From: Brasilonema bromeliae SPC951
Lineage (GTDB): Bacteria; Cyanobacteriota; Cyanobacteriia; Cyanobacteriales; Nostocaceae
Direction: 5' to 3'
DNA: 33,523 nt
Assembly (NCBI RefSeq): GCF_012912135.1
Contig: NZ_QMEB01000034.1
Location: forward strand, 1-33,523
Position 1 is the stretch's first letter. Each line of letters starts with the position of its first letter. Made by a program: the position numbers and the translations under genes. Below the pieces are notes generated by a model. It did no database searches. It was not told the DNA's origin and worked only from the letters and a program-made list of their open reading frames with translations. Below, piece after piece: positions 1 to 7,422 of the stretch.

Positions 1-47
1 AAATACGGAGCGGTGGGGTGAACCCGCACCGCTCCGTAACATTTTAG
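1..47 (+). CDS. tnpB: C-terminal tip of an IS200/IS605 (IS1341-type) TnpB, cut by the window edge
   Basis: Only the last codons are in the window. Read from base 3, they give a tail containing GGVNPHRSVTF followed by a TAG stop at 45-47. The GG-x-NPHRSVT signature is the usual C-terminus of cyanobacterial TnpB proteins, which are RNA-guided nucleases of IS200/IS605 elements. Past the stop the same frame continues as NLLAFRQE, matching the longer tail seen in many relatives, so the stop may be an early truncation or the natural end. Whether the rest of the gene is intact cannot be judged here. The stretch is short, but the match is specific. Confidence 0.7.
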   Translation, partial: IRSGGVNPHRSVTF

Positions 48-80
48 AATCTCCTGGCCTTTAGGCAGGAGAGTAGTCAA
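5..80 (+). mobile_element. Right end of IS200/IS605-type element, with probable 3' end of the omega RNA
   Basis: Two hairpins follow each other. The first has arms 5-15 and 27-37 (11 bp) with an inner GGG/CCC pairing. The second has arms 51-56 and 66-71 extended by CC/GG and lies just before AGTAGTCAA at 72-80. In IS200/IS605 elements a subterminal hairpin followed by a short cleavage motif marks the right end, and the overlapping RNA guides TnpB using the flanking sequence as guide. The boundary at about base 80 and the guide starting there are inferences. The left end lies outside the window. Confidence 0.55.
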
Positions 81-149
81 GGTGAATTATTATTTTTTAT
101 GAAGTCGCGAAAAAATTAAGTTGTCAGACAAGCCGAGTAAGTAGTAAGA

Positions 150-461
150 CTATATGTCTTGCTGAAATCTTTTTAAAATATCTACTAGGTTGGCTTGGGA
201 TTGCTGCGGTAGTAAATCAATCAAGGGAAGTTCTTTTCTGCCACCACCAATTTTAACTGGAATAGATTGTAAAACTTGTATAACTTCGTCTTCTTCCACA
301 GATTTACTAGCAGTAATTAAGGGATACACTCGCTCTGCGACTATAGTATGTAACTTGGCATTCGATAAGTAAAGATGCCATTTGGCAATATCTATATAAA
401 TGTTTTCGCCTATTTCTGCTGCTAGGGCTTCCAGTAACTCTGTAGTGTTAGTCTTAGCCAT
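150..461 (-). CDS. DUF3181 family protein (cyanobacterial, unknown function)
   Basis: A 103-residue protein starting MAKTNTTELLEALAAEIG. It resembles the DUF3181 family of small soluble cyanobacterial proteins, which have no known function. I chose the ATG at 461. An upstream in-frame ATG at 515 would add 18 residues (SDNIYRMRF...) that look unlike the start of the family. The protein is mostly helical, with a glycine/lysine patch (KIGGGRK) near residue 75, and has no signal peptide or membrane segment. It runs toward the IS right end at 1-80, so the insertion sequence sits immediately downstream. Family assignment is from sequence memory. Confidence 0.7.
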   Translation of the reverse strand: MAKTNTTELLEALAAEIGENIYIDIAKWHLYLSNAKLHTIVAERVYPLITASKSVEEDEVIQVLQSIPVKIGGGRKELPLIDLLPQQSQANLVDILKRFQQDI

Positions 462-574
462 ATAAATAATCCTATATAAAGCGAGGAATCTCATTCTATA
501 TATATTATCGCTCAAATATTGAGACTGACTCTACCACCGCGAGTTACAATCGCCCTAGTCTGTCTGGTCAGTCT

Positions 575-832
575 TCAGGTGGATGTAGGTGGTGTCTCGG
601 AGTAATTGGCGATCGCCGAAATATAAATCAAATGTCCCAATAGCACGACCATCCAACCTACTGTCAACCAAGGAAGCCACTCCCAAGTAATCATATTCAA
701 GTTATGGAAAAACCACAAACCGGAATTACACAGGGCAAATATCGCCACATGAATGGCAAAATTCATCCGGTCATCTAATTTCCGGTAAGCAGGGTCTTTG
801 CGATCAGGTTTACGAGGCCAACGAGGAGGCAT
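575..832 (-). CDS. Small two-helix membrane protein (2TM-domain type)
   Basis: An 85-residue protein. It has a basic, proline-rich N-terminus (MPPRWPRKPDRKDP), then two hydrophobic segments at about residues 24-43 and 52-74, separated by a short loop with NLNMITWEW. This matches the 2TM domain proteins common in cyanobacteria, whose function is unknown. The ATG at 832 follows no strong ribosome binding site. It lies between the DUF3181 gene and moaC on the same strand, with gaps of over 100 bp on each side, so an operon is possible but not shown. Confidence 0.7.
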   Translation of the reverse strand: MPPRWPRKPDRKDPAYRKLDDRMNFAIHVAIFALCNSGLWFFHNLNMITWEWLPWLTVGWMVVLLGHLIYISAIANYSETPPTST

Positions 833-951
833 AAGTTTTTGTTACAGATATTAACAAAGTGCTTTCTCACTCATTTTATGATTTTTGGGAGTAAGATAGT
901 GTCCACCCCACAAATCTCATCGTTCTAAAATTAAACCATTCGGACAGTACA

Positions 952-1458
952 TCAATCTGACTGGCAATAATCTCCTGATTTCCCCCCAGTTTTACTAATC
1001 AACCTAATCGATTCAATTTGAATCGACTTTTCCAAGGCTTTCGCCATATCATATAAGGTAAGAGCTGCAACAGAAACGGCGGTTAAGGCTTCCATTTCGA
1101 CTCCAGTTTCTGCTTTGGTCTTGACTGTTGCTTCAATTTGATAACCAGGTAAGTCTGGACATGGTGTTACCTGTACTTCGATTTTTTGTAATGGTAAAGG
1201 ATGACATAAGGGAATCAAAGAAGCTGTGTGTTTTGCCGCCATAATCCCAGCTAGTCTCGTGGTTCCTAACACATCCCCTTTTGGAGCATTCCCTGCTTGA
1301 ATGGCGGCGAAGGTTTCTGGTAGCATTCGGACTCTGGCTGCAGCGACAGCTTGGCGAACGGTGGACGCTTTTCCAGACACATCCACCATCTGAGCCTGAC
1401 CCTGATTATCTAGATGGCTCAAGTTGTTGGAGAAAATTTCAAAATTTTCTTGCGTCAT
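952..1458 (-). CDS. moaC: Cyclic pyranopterin monophosphate synthase MoaC
   Basis: A 168-residue protein of normal MoaC length. It converts the MoaA product, 3',8-cyclo-GTP, to cyclic pyranopterin monophosphate, the first stable intermediate of molybdopterin. Visible family motifs are [16 protein letters not shown] (residues 15-30), [14 protein letters not shown] (75-88), [13 protein letters not shown] (118-130) with Asp137 following, and KTGGKSG (156-162). The start at 1458 is the first ATG and is slightly longer than many relatives; Met24 is the only internal alternative and lies inside the conserved block. The product is needed by the molybdenum nitrate reductase NarB encoded about 15 kb away. 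The promoter must lie close to or overlap that of the tRNA gene on the opposite strand. Confidence 0.95.
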   Translation of the reverse strand: MTQENFEIFSNNLSHLDNQGQAQMVDVSGKASTVRQAVAAARVRMLPETFAAIQAGNAPKGDVLGTTRLAGIMAAKHTASLIPLCHPLPLQKIEVQVTPCPDLPGYQIEATVKTKAETGVEMEALTAVSVAALTLYDMAKALEKSIQIESIRLISKTGGKSGDYCQSD

Positions 1459-1479
1459 TTCAAAAAAGTGTGTTAGTAT
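1450..1479 (+). promoter_or_regulatory. Candidate sigma-70-type promoter of tRNA-Arg
   Basis: TTGCGT at 1450-1455 and TAGTAT at 1474-1479 are 18 nt apart, and the -10 element ends 13 nt before the mature tRNA 5' end. The -35 element overlaps the first codons of moaC on the other strand. It fits by position, but the hexamers are imperfect. Confidence 0.4.
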
Positions 1480-1492
1480 TAGATGTCGGTAA

Positions 1493-1566
1493 GGGCGTGT
1501 AGCTCAGTGGACTAGAGCACGTGGCTACGGACCACGGTGTCGGGGGTTCGAATCCCTCCTCGCCCG
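1493..1566 (+). tRNA. trnR-ACG: tRNA-Arg (anticodon ACG)
   Basis: A full cloverleaf can be drawn: acceptor 1493-1499 with 1559-1565 (one T-T mismatch), D stem 1502-1505/1515-1518, anticodon stem 1520-1524/1532-1536 with loop CTACGGA giving anticodon ACG, and T stem 1542-1546/1554-1558 with loop TTCGAAT. The discriminator base is G1566. CCA is not encoded, as is usual in cyanobacteria. A34 is expected to be edited to inosine, so that this tRNA reads CGU, CGC and CGA. A hairpin terminator follows at 1574. Confidence 0.97.
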
Positions 1567-1573
1567 TTATTAT

Positions 1574-1605
1574 AGAGACACGAACTTTCGTGTCTCTCTT
1601 TGTTT
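1574..1605 (+). terminator. Rho-independent terminator after tRNA-Arg
   Basis: A perfect 10-bp stem (1574-1583 with 1588-1597) with a 4-nt loop, followed by CTTTGTTT. It begins 8 nt after the tRNA and ends just before the 3' end of the convergent MFS gene, so the stem may also serve that gene, although the T tail on that side is weak. Confidence 0.75.
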
Positions 1606-1611
1606 ATATGT

Positions 1612-2838
1612 CTACGTGTCTTTCAATGCATAAACATCTCGACCGCGCCCAAGAGCAAAGCGCACGGAACTAGATAAATCTTTGCCAGAAAAAGTCAAAA
1701 AGACGACAACGCCTAAGAAAGTTAAACTAGCGCATAGACCAAACATATCTCTATAGCCAAGATAATCGGCAACATAACCAAGAATTGGACCTGCGATCGC
1801 AATCCCTACATCTAAGCCCATCAGACACATAGCAAATACCCGCCCCCGTTCATAAGGGTGGGCTCGATCCACCATCAAAACTGCAATCATGGGAATCAGA
1901 GTGCCAGAAGCAATGCCCTCAATAATTCCTGCAAATAAGAAAGCAGCAGCACTGTTTGCTAGCCATAGAACCGAGAGTGACAGTGTGTAAAAAACTAGAC
2001 TGATAGTAATAAATAAACCACGACCGAAGCGATCGCTCGCCTTTCCAGTGAACAGCCTGACGCCAAAACTAGCAACTGCGGCTGCTGTATAAAACAACCC
2101 TGGATTTAAATCCACCCCAGTTGATTTCATGAACAACGGGATAAAAACGTGTAAAGCACCAAAAGCCAAACCAACCAGCAACATGATGATCGCTGGAATT
2201 CTCACTCTGGGACTAAACAAAACTTGCCAAAATTGACTATTTTTAGTATTGGCTTGCTGGTTTGTTATCAGTGGTGGATTGACGATTGTCAACAGACCCA
2301 AAAACGCCACAAAAGCTAATTCAGCAGTGATCACAAATAAAATTTGGTTACCGACTCCGGCTTGCAAATATCCGCCTAAAGCTGGTCCAATTGCTACTCC
2401 CAATGGATTAACCAAGCTCATGTAGCCAATGATTTCACCCCGCTTTTCTAAGGGAGCGATGTCAGCCACCAACGCATTAAAACCAGTGGTAAAAGCAGCC
2501 ATGCTAATACCATGAAAAGCACGCACTAATATCAGCAGGGGAATTGATTTGACTGACAAGTAACCAAGCGGTGCGATGACAGCCACAAGCGTACCAATGA
2601 GCAACACAATTTTACGACCCCGCCAATCCGCCAAGCGTCCTAACAAAGGGCGAAATAACAACAGTCCGATGGCAAAACTACCCATCACAATCCCAGTTTG
2701 CAGCTTTGTTGCACCCACAGACTCAACATACAGTGGTAGCGTTGGCAGCAATGAAGCCATGCTGCACCAGAATAACAAACCTGCTGCAAATAAAATCAGC
2801 AGGTTGCTTTGCAATTGGATATTGATTGTGCGAGACAT
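1612..2838 (-). CDS. MFS transporter, probable drug/metabolite exporter
   Basis: A protein of about 408 residues with twelve predicted membrane segments, the usual size of a 12-TM major facilitator. Motif A of the family, GRLADWRGRKIVLL, sits between helices 2 and 3 (about residues 66-79). LVRAFHGISMAAFTTGFNALVADIAP in helix 4 and a central cytoplasmic loop near residue 195 also fit. This pattern is typical of proton-driven drug or metabolite exporters; no substrate can be read from the sequence. The ATG at 2838 was chosen. An in-frame GTG two codons earlier (2844) is an alternative, and neither has a clear ribosome binding site. The gene stands alone, convergent with the tRNA. Confidence 0.85.
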   Translation of the reverse strand: MSRTINIQLQSNLLILFAAGLLFWCSMASLLPTLPLYVESVGATKLQTGIVMGSFAIGLLLFRPLLGRLADWRGRKIVLLIGTLVAVIAPLGYLSVKSIPLLILVRAFHGISMAAFTTGFNALVADIAPLEKRGEIIGYMSLVNPLGVAIGPALGGYLQAGVGNQILFVITAELAFVAFLGLLTIVNPPLITNQQANTKNSQFWQVLFSPRVRIPAIIMLLVGLAFGALHVFIPLFMKSTGVDLNPGLFYTAAAVASFGVRLFTGKASDRFGRGLFITISLVFYTLSLSVLWLANSAAAFLFAGIIEGIASGTLIPMIAVLMVDRAHPYERGRVFAMCLMGLDVGIAIAGPILGYVADYLGYRDMFGLCASLTFLGVVVFLTFSGKDLSSSVRFALGRGRDVYALKDT

Positions 2839-2844
2839 ATTCAC

Positions 2845-3308
2845 AGCAGATGCTTATTAATTGTGTTTTTGTTTAATCTTTTACCAGCAAATACAATGAA
2901 ATACAATCATGACTCGTTCTTCAAAAAGTATCAAGTTCAGTCATTTACGAATTGGTTCCCCTGTGTCAAAAAAAGTACTTGAATATTTGCTGTTGGGTTG
3001 TGTACGATGCAATCTTTGATTCTGAACTCAAGTATAAGTGTAACATTTATTATTGTCTTGGCGCTGACAAACTTATTTCAGATTTCAGGTATATAGACCA
3101 CGTTTGAGACAGGGTGTGAGGGTGTGGAGGGCAATATGCCCACCTCACAAACACCAAGAATAACTTGACCAAAACTAGGGTGTAGGGGAGAAAATTAGGA
3201 ACATTTTTTGTGATCTCCCACTCAATTCTTTGATTTCTTACCCCCCATACCCCCACACCCTTATACCCTTACACCCCTTCTTGTTGACACCTGTGCACCT
3301 GACGAAAT
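2845..3308. other. Intergenic region with G-run/C-run repeats, no gene seen
   Basis: No convincing gene. A G-rich run (3112-3131, units like GGGTGT) and a C-rich run (3241-3277, units like CCCTTA and CCCCCA) lie about 110 bp apart and could pair in an imperfect hairpin. Such degenerate minisatellites are common between cyanobacterial genes. A 68-codon open frame across them is low-complexity and was not called. Confidence 0.6.
3241..3277 (-). repeat. G-rich minisatellite with G-quadruplex potential
   Basis: On the minus strand this reads as runs of 4, 3, 3, 5 and 6 G separated by 3-5 nt (TGTAA, TATAA, TGT, TAT), which satisfies the G3+N1-7 rule for a G-quadruplex. It begins about 32 nt beyond the stop codon of the minus-strand gene ending at 3309, so it would fall in that transcript's 3' region. 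Confidence 0.6.
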
Positions 3309-4244
3309 CTAAAGAGACTGCAGAATCTCTTCATCCAGAGAAAAATCAACTTCTAGTTTATCTCGCCCAGAGACAAGATAATCATTCTCAAAAGAGTCTT
3401 TGAGTCCAGAAATCAGGTCATACTCAGGGTGCCAGTTTAATTCTGTTTTCGCTTTATTCACCGAGGCAAAGAAGTGCTGCACCCGCAAAGGAAAAGCTTT
3501 GCGCTTACCGAAATCAAATTTTTTCGGTTCGTAATGGACAATTTTGATTTCATCGGGAGATTTGCCAGCCGCAACGATGCAGGCGCGGGCTAAACCATCA
3601 AAAGTGACGAAGCGATCGCCAGACACATTGTAAATTTGTCTGAGTGCAACAGGATTGCCCAGAACTTTGGACATTGCTGTTGCTAAGTCTTTGACATGAC
3701 CGAATTGAGTGAAGTGCAAGCCGTTCCCAGGGATAGGAATGGGACGGTTACGCACAATTCTGTCAAAAAACCAGGCTTCTAAATCGTTATAGTTCAGAGG
3801 ACCATAAATGTAGGTGGGACGAATTGAGGTGAAGGGCAATCCCTGTTGTGTTAGGTAAGCTTCCGTATCATATTTACCTAAGTGGCGACTTTTGGGATCG
3901 ATGGTATCCCCTTCTACATGAGGCATTTGGTCTGATTTGAGATAAACTCCAGCAGAACTCATGTACACAAAATGTTCTACGCGGTCTTGAAAAATTTCTG
4001 CTAATGGTTGAGTATCAGTAAGTTCTCGTCCGTTATTGTCAAAAATGGCATCAAAATTTACAGATGATAATTTTTCTTTTAACTGGGCAGCATCAGTGCG
4101 ATCGCCCCATATTTGTCCTACGCCCTCAACTGGTGCAGGACGATTTCCACGATTAAATAGTACAACTGAATGTCCTTGTTCAACCAATAATTTGGTTAAA
4201 TAAACACCAATGAACCGCGTGCCACCCATAACTAAAATTCGCAT
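3309..4244 (-). CDS. CSP41-like NAD-dependent epimerase/dehydratase family protein
   Basis: A 311-residue atypical short-chain dehydrogenase. The N-terminus MRILVMGGTRFIGVYL carries the Rossmann GGTRFIG motif, and FVYMSSAGVYLKS and SIRPTYIYGP are typical of extended SDR/epimerase folds. No clear YxxxK catalytic pair is visible (the region reads HLGKYDTEAYL). That resembles the CSP41 group, found in cyanobacteria and chloroplasts, where the plant members bind and cut RNA and associate with ribosomes rather than act on sugars. I chose the ATG at 4244 because the upstream 29 codons are not family-like. A sugar epimerase role remains possible given the adjacent polysaccharide genes on the other strand. 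Confidence 0.75.
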   Translation of the reverse strand: MRILVMGGTRFIGVYLTKLLVEQGHSVVLFNRGNRPAPVEGVGQIWGDRTDAAQLKEKLSSVNFDAIFDNNGRELTDTQPLAEIFQDRVEHFVYMSSAGVYLKSDQMPHVEGDTIDPKSRHLGKYDTEAYLTQQGLPFTSIRPTYIYGPLNYNDLEAWFFDRIVRNRPIPIPGNGLHFTQFGHVKDLATAMSKVLGNPVALRQIYNVSGDRFVTFDGLARACIVAAGKSPDEIKIVHYEPKKFDFGKRKAFPLRVQHFFASVNKAKTELNWHPEYDLISGLKDSFENDYLVSGRDKLEVDFSLDEEILQSL

Positions 4245-4620
4245 ACTAGTTCCCGATCTTAAGTTGCTTGATGAAGGGACTATGACCGTTTTACGGAATT
4301 CACTCATTCCAAATTCAAAAACCTTGAACATAAGGGCTTTTGATATTTTGTGAAATGGTATGCTTATTTCCGTCGCTTAGTACTAGAGACTGGTAAGTAG
4401 GGGTGAGGATTGCAAAAAAAATCCGCGCCCTAAGACTCAATACCTAGTATTTTGTCCCCATATTGAGGTTATCAGTTTGCGGTATTCTGCAGGAACCTCC
4501 TAAAAAAGGATTACGTCTTTAGCTAGAAGTGGGGCGTTTCCGATTCCTTTGGGAATACTGTTTGGTGTAAAGCAACCTCTAACTCCCGCCTTGCGTGTTC
4601 TCTACCAACTACAGTTAGCT

Positions 4621-5763
4621 GTGCCCTTGAAATGTGCCCTCGTTCATGAATGGTTAACACCGAAAGCCACTGGTGGTTCAGAACTCGTTGTGCGAGAAAT
4701 TCTTAACCACGTCGATGCTGATTTATACGCCCTCATCGATTTTGAATCCAGTCACTCGGAAAGTTACTTATACCAGCGGAAGATTGGCACAACGTTTCTT
4801 CAACACTTTCCTTTTGCCCGTAATGGTGTACAAAAATATTTGCCCTTGTTGCCACTAGCAATAGAACAGCTAGATTTACGAGCATATGATGTCATTTTAT
4901 CTTCATCCCACGCTGTAGCGAAAGGAGTTCTAACCACTTCCGAACAGTTACATATTTGCTACTGTCATAGCCCCATGCGCTATGCTTGGGACTTGACTTT
5001 CGATTATCTTCAACAGAGCAAGTTGGGAAGTGGTATACCTGGGTGGATGACGCGGTATTTACTGCATCGTCTGCGTCAGTGGGATGTGTTGAGTGCGAAT
5101 CGTGTTGATTACTTTATTGCTAACTCAAAACACACTGCGAGTCGTATTTGGCGTTGCTATCGAAGAGAAGCAACAGTCATTTACCCGCCAGTGAATATTG
5201 AGAGTCTTCCTTTCTTGCCTCAAAAAGAAGATTTTTATCTAACCGTTTCCCGGTTGGTGAGTTACAAACAAGTATCTTTGATAATCAGGGCTTTTAATAA
5301 ATTGCAACTACCTTTAGTAGTAATTGGAACAGGACCAGAGATGAGAAAAATCCGGAGGATAGCACAATCAAATATACAAATACTCGGGTGGCAACCCGAT
5401 GATGTGGTAAAAAAATATATGGCTAATGCCAAAGGTTTTGTCTATGCAGCTCATGAAGATTTTGGCATTGCTTTAGTGGAAGCGCAGGCTTGCGGCACTC
5501 CGGTGATTGCCTACGGTGCTGGTGGTGCTTTAGAAACCGTGCGAGATCTACGCGAACACGGCGAGCAAGGAACTGGTATCTTTTTTAAAGAGCAAACAGA
5601 GGAGGCATTAGTAGACGCAATAGAAAAATTTGAAGTTTATCAAGGAAAATTGAATCCTGAGTATGCGCGAGTGCACGCTGCTCAATTTTCCCCGCAAATG
5701 TTTGCACAGCGCTATCTTGACTTTCTAAATAAGTGTATACAAACAAGACCATCACCTGATTGA
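4621..5763 (+). CDS. Glycosyltransferase family 4 (GT-B), polysaccharide synthesis
   Basis: A 380-residue retaining glycosyltransferase. The N-terminal half starts KCALVHEWLTPKATGGSE, the usual acceptor-domain opening (nucleotide-sugar donors bind the C-terminal half). The GT4 EX7E motif is seen as EDFGIALVE at about residues 279-287, followed by ACGTPVIAYGAGGALETV. The start is uncertain: no ATG is suitable. GTG at 4621 and TTG at 4627 are both in frame at the point where relatives begin, while a TTG at 4549 would add 24 non-conserved residues. A terminator overlaps the last codons. With the next genes (sugar transferase, gmd, fcl) it probably builds a fucose-containing exopolysaccharide or glycolipid; acceptor and donor are unknown. 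Confidence 0.85.
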   Translation: MPLKCALVHEWLTPKATGGSELVVREILNHVDADLYALIDFESSHSESYLYQRKIGTTFLQHFPFARNGVQKYLPLLPLAIEQLDLRAYDVILSSSHAVAKGVLTTSEQLHICYCHSPMRYAWDLTFDYLQQSKLGSGIPGWMTRYLLHRLRQWDVLSANRVDYFIANSKHTASRIWRCYRREATVIYPPVNIESLPFLPQKEDFYLTVSRLVSYKQVSLIIRAFNKLQLPLVVIGTGPEMRKIRRIAQSNIQILGWQPDDVVKKYMANAKGFVYAAHEDFGIALVEAQACGTPVIAYGAGGALETVRDLREHGEQGTGIFFKEQTEEALVDAIEKFEVYQGKLNPEYARVHAAQFSPQMFAQRYLDFLNKCIQTRPSPD

Positions 5764-5775
5764 TGGTCTTGTTTT
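5741..5775 (+). terminator. Terminator overlapping the 3' end of the glycosyltransferase gene
   Basis: A perfect 14-bp stem (5741-5754 with 5761-5774) around a 6-nt loop. The 5' arm encodes part of the last seven residues (QTRPSPD), and the TGA stop is the start of the 3' arm, which ends in TTTT. The last codons are thus also the terminator. Confidence 0.75.
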
Positions 5776-5852
5776 ACAGGCTTTTGGAAATTTGACCCCA
5801 GAAGCACCTCCTTTTAGCTTTAAGATTGGGACTATGTGTGGTGTGGATTGTT

Positions 5853-5858
5853 AAGGAG
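5853..5858 (+). promoter_or_regulatory. Ribosome binding site AAGGAG of the sugar transferase
   Basis: AAGGAG lies 4 nt before ATG 5863 and only 1 nt before ATG 5860. This supports 5863 as start and rules against the upstream GTG at 5836. Confidence 0.7.
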
Positions 5859-5862
5859 TATG

Positions 5863-6831
5863 ATGACTGCCCAGAGCTCACTCCTCTCCGGGAAGCGATC
5901 GCGTAGTAAGCCCGGGACTGGGCGCTGTTTTTCCAGCAGCGTCCGCTCTTCTGAAGGACGGACACAACTAAATGCACCTCGGTTAACGTTGAGCGGGAGA
6001 TCGCCCTTTAGGGCACTGCGCTCTGCACAACCGCATAGAGCGTCTTTACGCTCAACTGCAACAAATGTGGCTGCCTTATTGCCCTGGAAACGGGCAGATG
6101 TTGTTGAGACAAACACTTCAACAACATACAGAGGATCACGGCTTTTCTTCAAACGCGGTCAACAGAAAAAGACACCTAGAGTTCAAACGAAAGGTCTGTC
6201 TTTTCAGGTTTTAAACGGAGAGTTTACCAAGCGACTGTTCGATATTTTCTTTTCCCTGTCGGTACTAATTCTGTTCTCCCCTGTGTACTTAATTTTGGCT
6301 TTGCTGATTGCTTTAAGTTCAGAAGGTCCAATTTTTTATATACAGGAACGGGTTGGGAAAAATTACAAACCTTTTAATTGTATTAAATTCCGAACAATGG
6401 TAACCAATGCCGACGAAATTCTCGTGCAAATGATGGAAACATCTCCTCATATGCGGCAAGAATTTGAGGCAAATTTTAAACTCAAGCACGACCCGCGAAT
6501 TACGAAAATAGGTCGTTTTTTGCGAATGACTAGCTTGGATGAATTTCCTCAGTTCTGGAATGTTTTAAAAGGAGACATGAGTGTCGTCGGTCCAAGACCT
6601 CTAGTTGCAGAAGAGTTACCTAAGTATGGTTGTCACATAGAGCAAATTTTAACTATCCAACCAGGAATTACTGGATTGTGGCAAGTCTCCGGACGTAATG
6701 ATATTCCCTATCCTCGACGGGTTCAAATAGACTTACATTATGCCAAGTTCAGAAATTTTTGGTTAGATTTGTGGATAATTTTTAAAACCATTGGTGTTGT
6801 CATTATGCCCAAAGATAATGGAGCATACTAA
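5863..6831 (+). CDS. Polyprenyl-phosphate sugar transferase with repeat-derived N-terminal insert
   Basis: A 322-residue protein of the bacterial sugar transferase family, which moves a sugar-1-phosphate from a nucleotide sugar to undecaprenyl phosphate at the membrane to prime polysaccharide synthesis. The catalytic part is residues 123-322: KRLFDIF leading into a membrane segment, then KFRTM near 177, SLDEFPQFWNV, GDMSVVGPRPL near 240, and PGITGLWQVSGR. Residues of about 12-100, rich in S, R, A and T, are unlike the family; their DNA (about 5896-6165) is a chain of palindromes, so they look like an in-frame repeat insertion. MTAQSSLLSGKRS before and VQTKGLSFQVLNGEF after look native. It sits downstream of the GT4 terminator and upstream of gmd/fcl. 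Confidence 0.85.
   Translation: MTAQSSLLSGKRSRSKPGTGRCFSSSVRSSEGRTQLNAPRLTLSGRSPFRALRSAQPHRASLRSTATNVAALLPWKRADVVETNTSTTYRGSRLFFKRGQQKKTPRVQTKGLSFQVLNGEFTKRLFDIFFSLSVLILFSPVYLILALLIALSSEGPIFYIQERVGKNYKPFNCIKFRTMVTNADEILVQMMETSPHMRQEFEANFKLKHDPRITKIGRFLRMTSLDEFPQFWNVLKGDMSVVGPRPLVAEELPKYGCHIEQILTIQPGITGLWQVSGRNDIPYPRRVQIDLHYAKFRNFWLDLWIIFKTIGVVIMPKDNGAY
5896..6165 (+). repeat. Palindromic repeat mosaic inside the sugar transferase gene
   Basis: Several inverted repeats lie in a row: GTCCG/CGGAC (5941-5945, 5959-5963), GTTGAGCG/CGCTCAAC (5988-5995, 6049-6056) enclosing GCCC-TTTA-GGGC (6003-6014), and a 10-bp stem 6098-6107/6118-6127. A HIP1 site lies at about 5896. All is read through in frame. 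Boundaries are approximate. Confidence 0.6.
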
Positions 6832-7038
6832 ACAATTCAAAACCAAAAGTATGGCACTTTGTCTGGGGCACAGGCTAACGCTCTACGTACCAAGCTATCT
6901 CCTTTGGAGACGCTATGTGTATGCCTACGATACCTTTTGTGCTGACACTGTCAAAATTGACAAGCTAATGCTCGGAAGCATTGTAGTCGTTTTGTTATTG
7001 CAAATTAAATTCGCGACAATGATGTCGTGATGAAAAAT

Positions 7039-7082
7039 TCGTAATTCGTAATTGAAGTTGTCATTATGAATTACGATTTTTT
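7039..7082 (+). terminator. Hairpin with T tail built from ATTCGTA repeats
   Basis: TCGTAATTC at 7039-7047 (or the overlapping copy 7046-7053) pairs with GAATTACGA at 7068-7076 and is followed by T6. It may end transcription of the sugar transferase. The ATTCGTA unit is a common short tandem repeat in cyanobacterial spacers. Confidence 0.5.
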
Positions 7083-7155
7083 CCTGAGACACTGTTCTAT
7101 AGGGGCAATTTGACTGTTGAGTTGAGCCTCAATAGCCACTTCACTAAATTTTCTC

Positions 7156-7180
7156 TTATTTTAAGATAATTTTAAAATAA
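7156..7180. promoter_or_regulatory. AT-rich inverted repeat upstream of gmd, possible operator
   Basis: TTATTTTAA (7156-7164) and TTAAAATAA (7172-7180) are a perfect 9-bp inverted repeat with a 7-nt centre, about 240 bp before gmd. No known regulator site is recognised, and in AT-rich DNA this could be chance. Confidence 0.25.
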
Positions 7181-7422
7181 ATCAGTGATATATAAATTTT
7201 GTGTAAAGATAACGAAAAATGACAGAATCAGGTAAAACAGTCTGTATAGGGTAAGAGAATCTAGTCGTCAACTAATGTTTCGGCAGATTTACGCATGTGT
7301 GGATGCATCTGCAAATTAGAACTTGTAAGTTCCCGGTTGGAAAATTAAGCAAATACCTGTTAGGTTGTACCAGGGTCGCCTGTAGTATTCATCTATTCAG
7401 TCACGACAAGGGATAAGAAAGC

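Larger units (their letters stand above)
6832..7422. other. Intergenic region before gmd, repeat remnants
   Basis: No gene is supported. Around 6867-6930 there is a decayed palindromic repeat (with TCTCC-TTT-GGAGA) of the type scattered in the window. A hairpin with T tail lies at 7039-7082 and an AT-rich inverted repeat at 7156-7180. A 79-codon open frame overlapping the end of the sugar transferase has no family look. Confidence 0.5.

Noticed and set aside
3050-3256. 68-codon minus-strand open frame
   Set aside because: It runs through the G/C-run minisatellite, is low-complexity and has no family look.
4549-4620. Upstream TTG start for the glycosyltransferase
   Set aside because: The 24 extra residues are not like GT4 N-termini, and KCALVHEW is where relatives begin.
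6791-7030. 79-codon plus-strand frame overlapping the sugar transferase end
   Set aside because: Made from gene overlap and a decayed repeat; no ribosome binding site or recognisable family.
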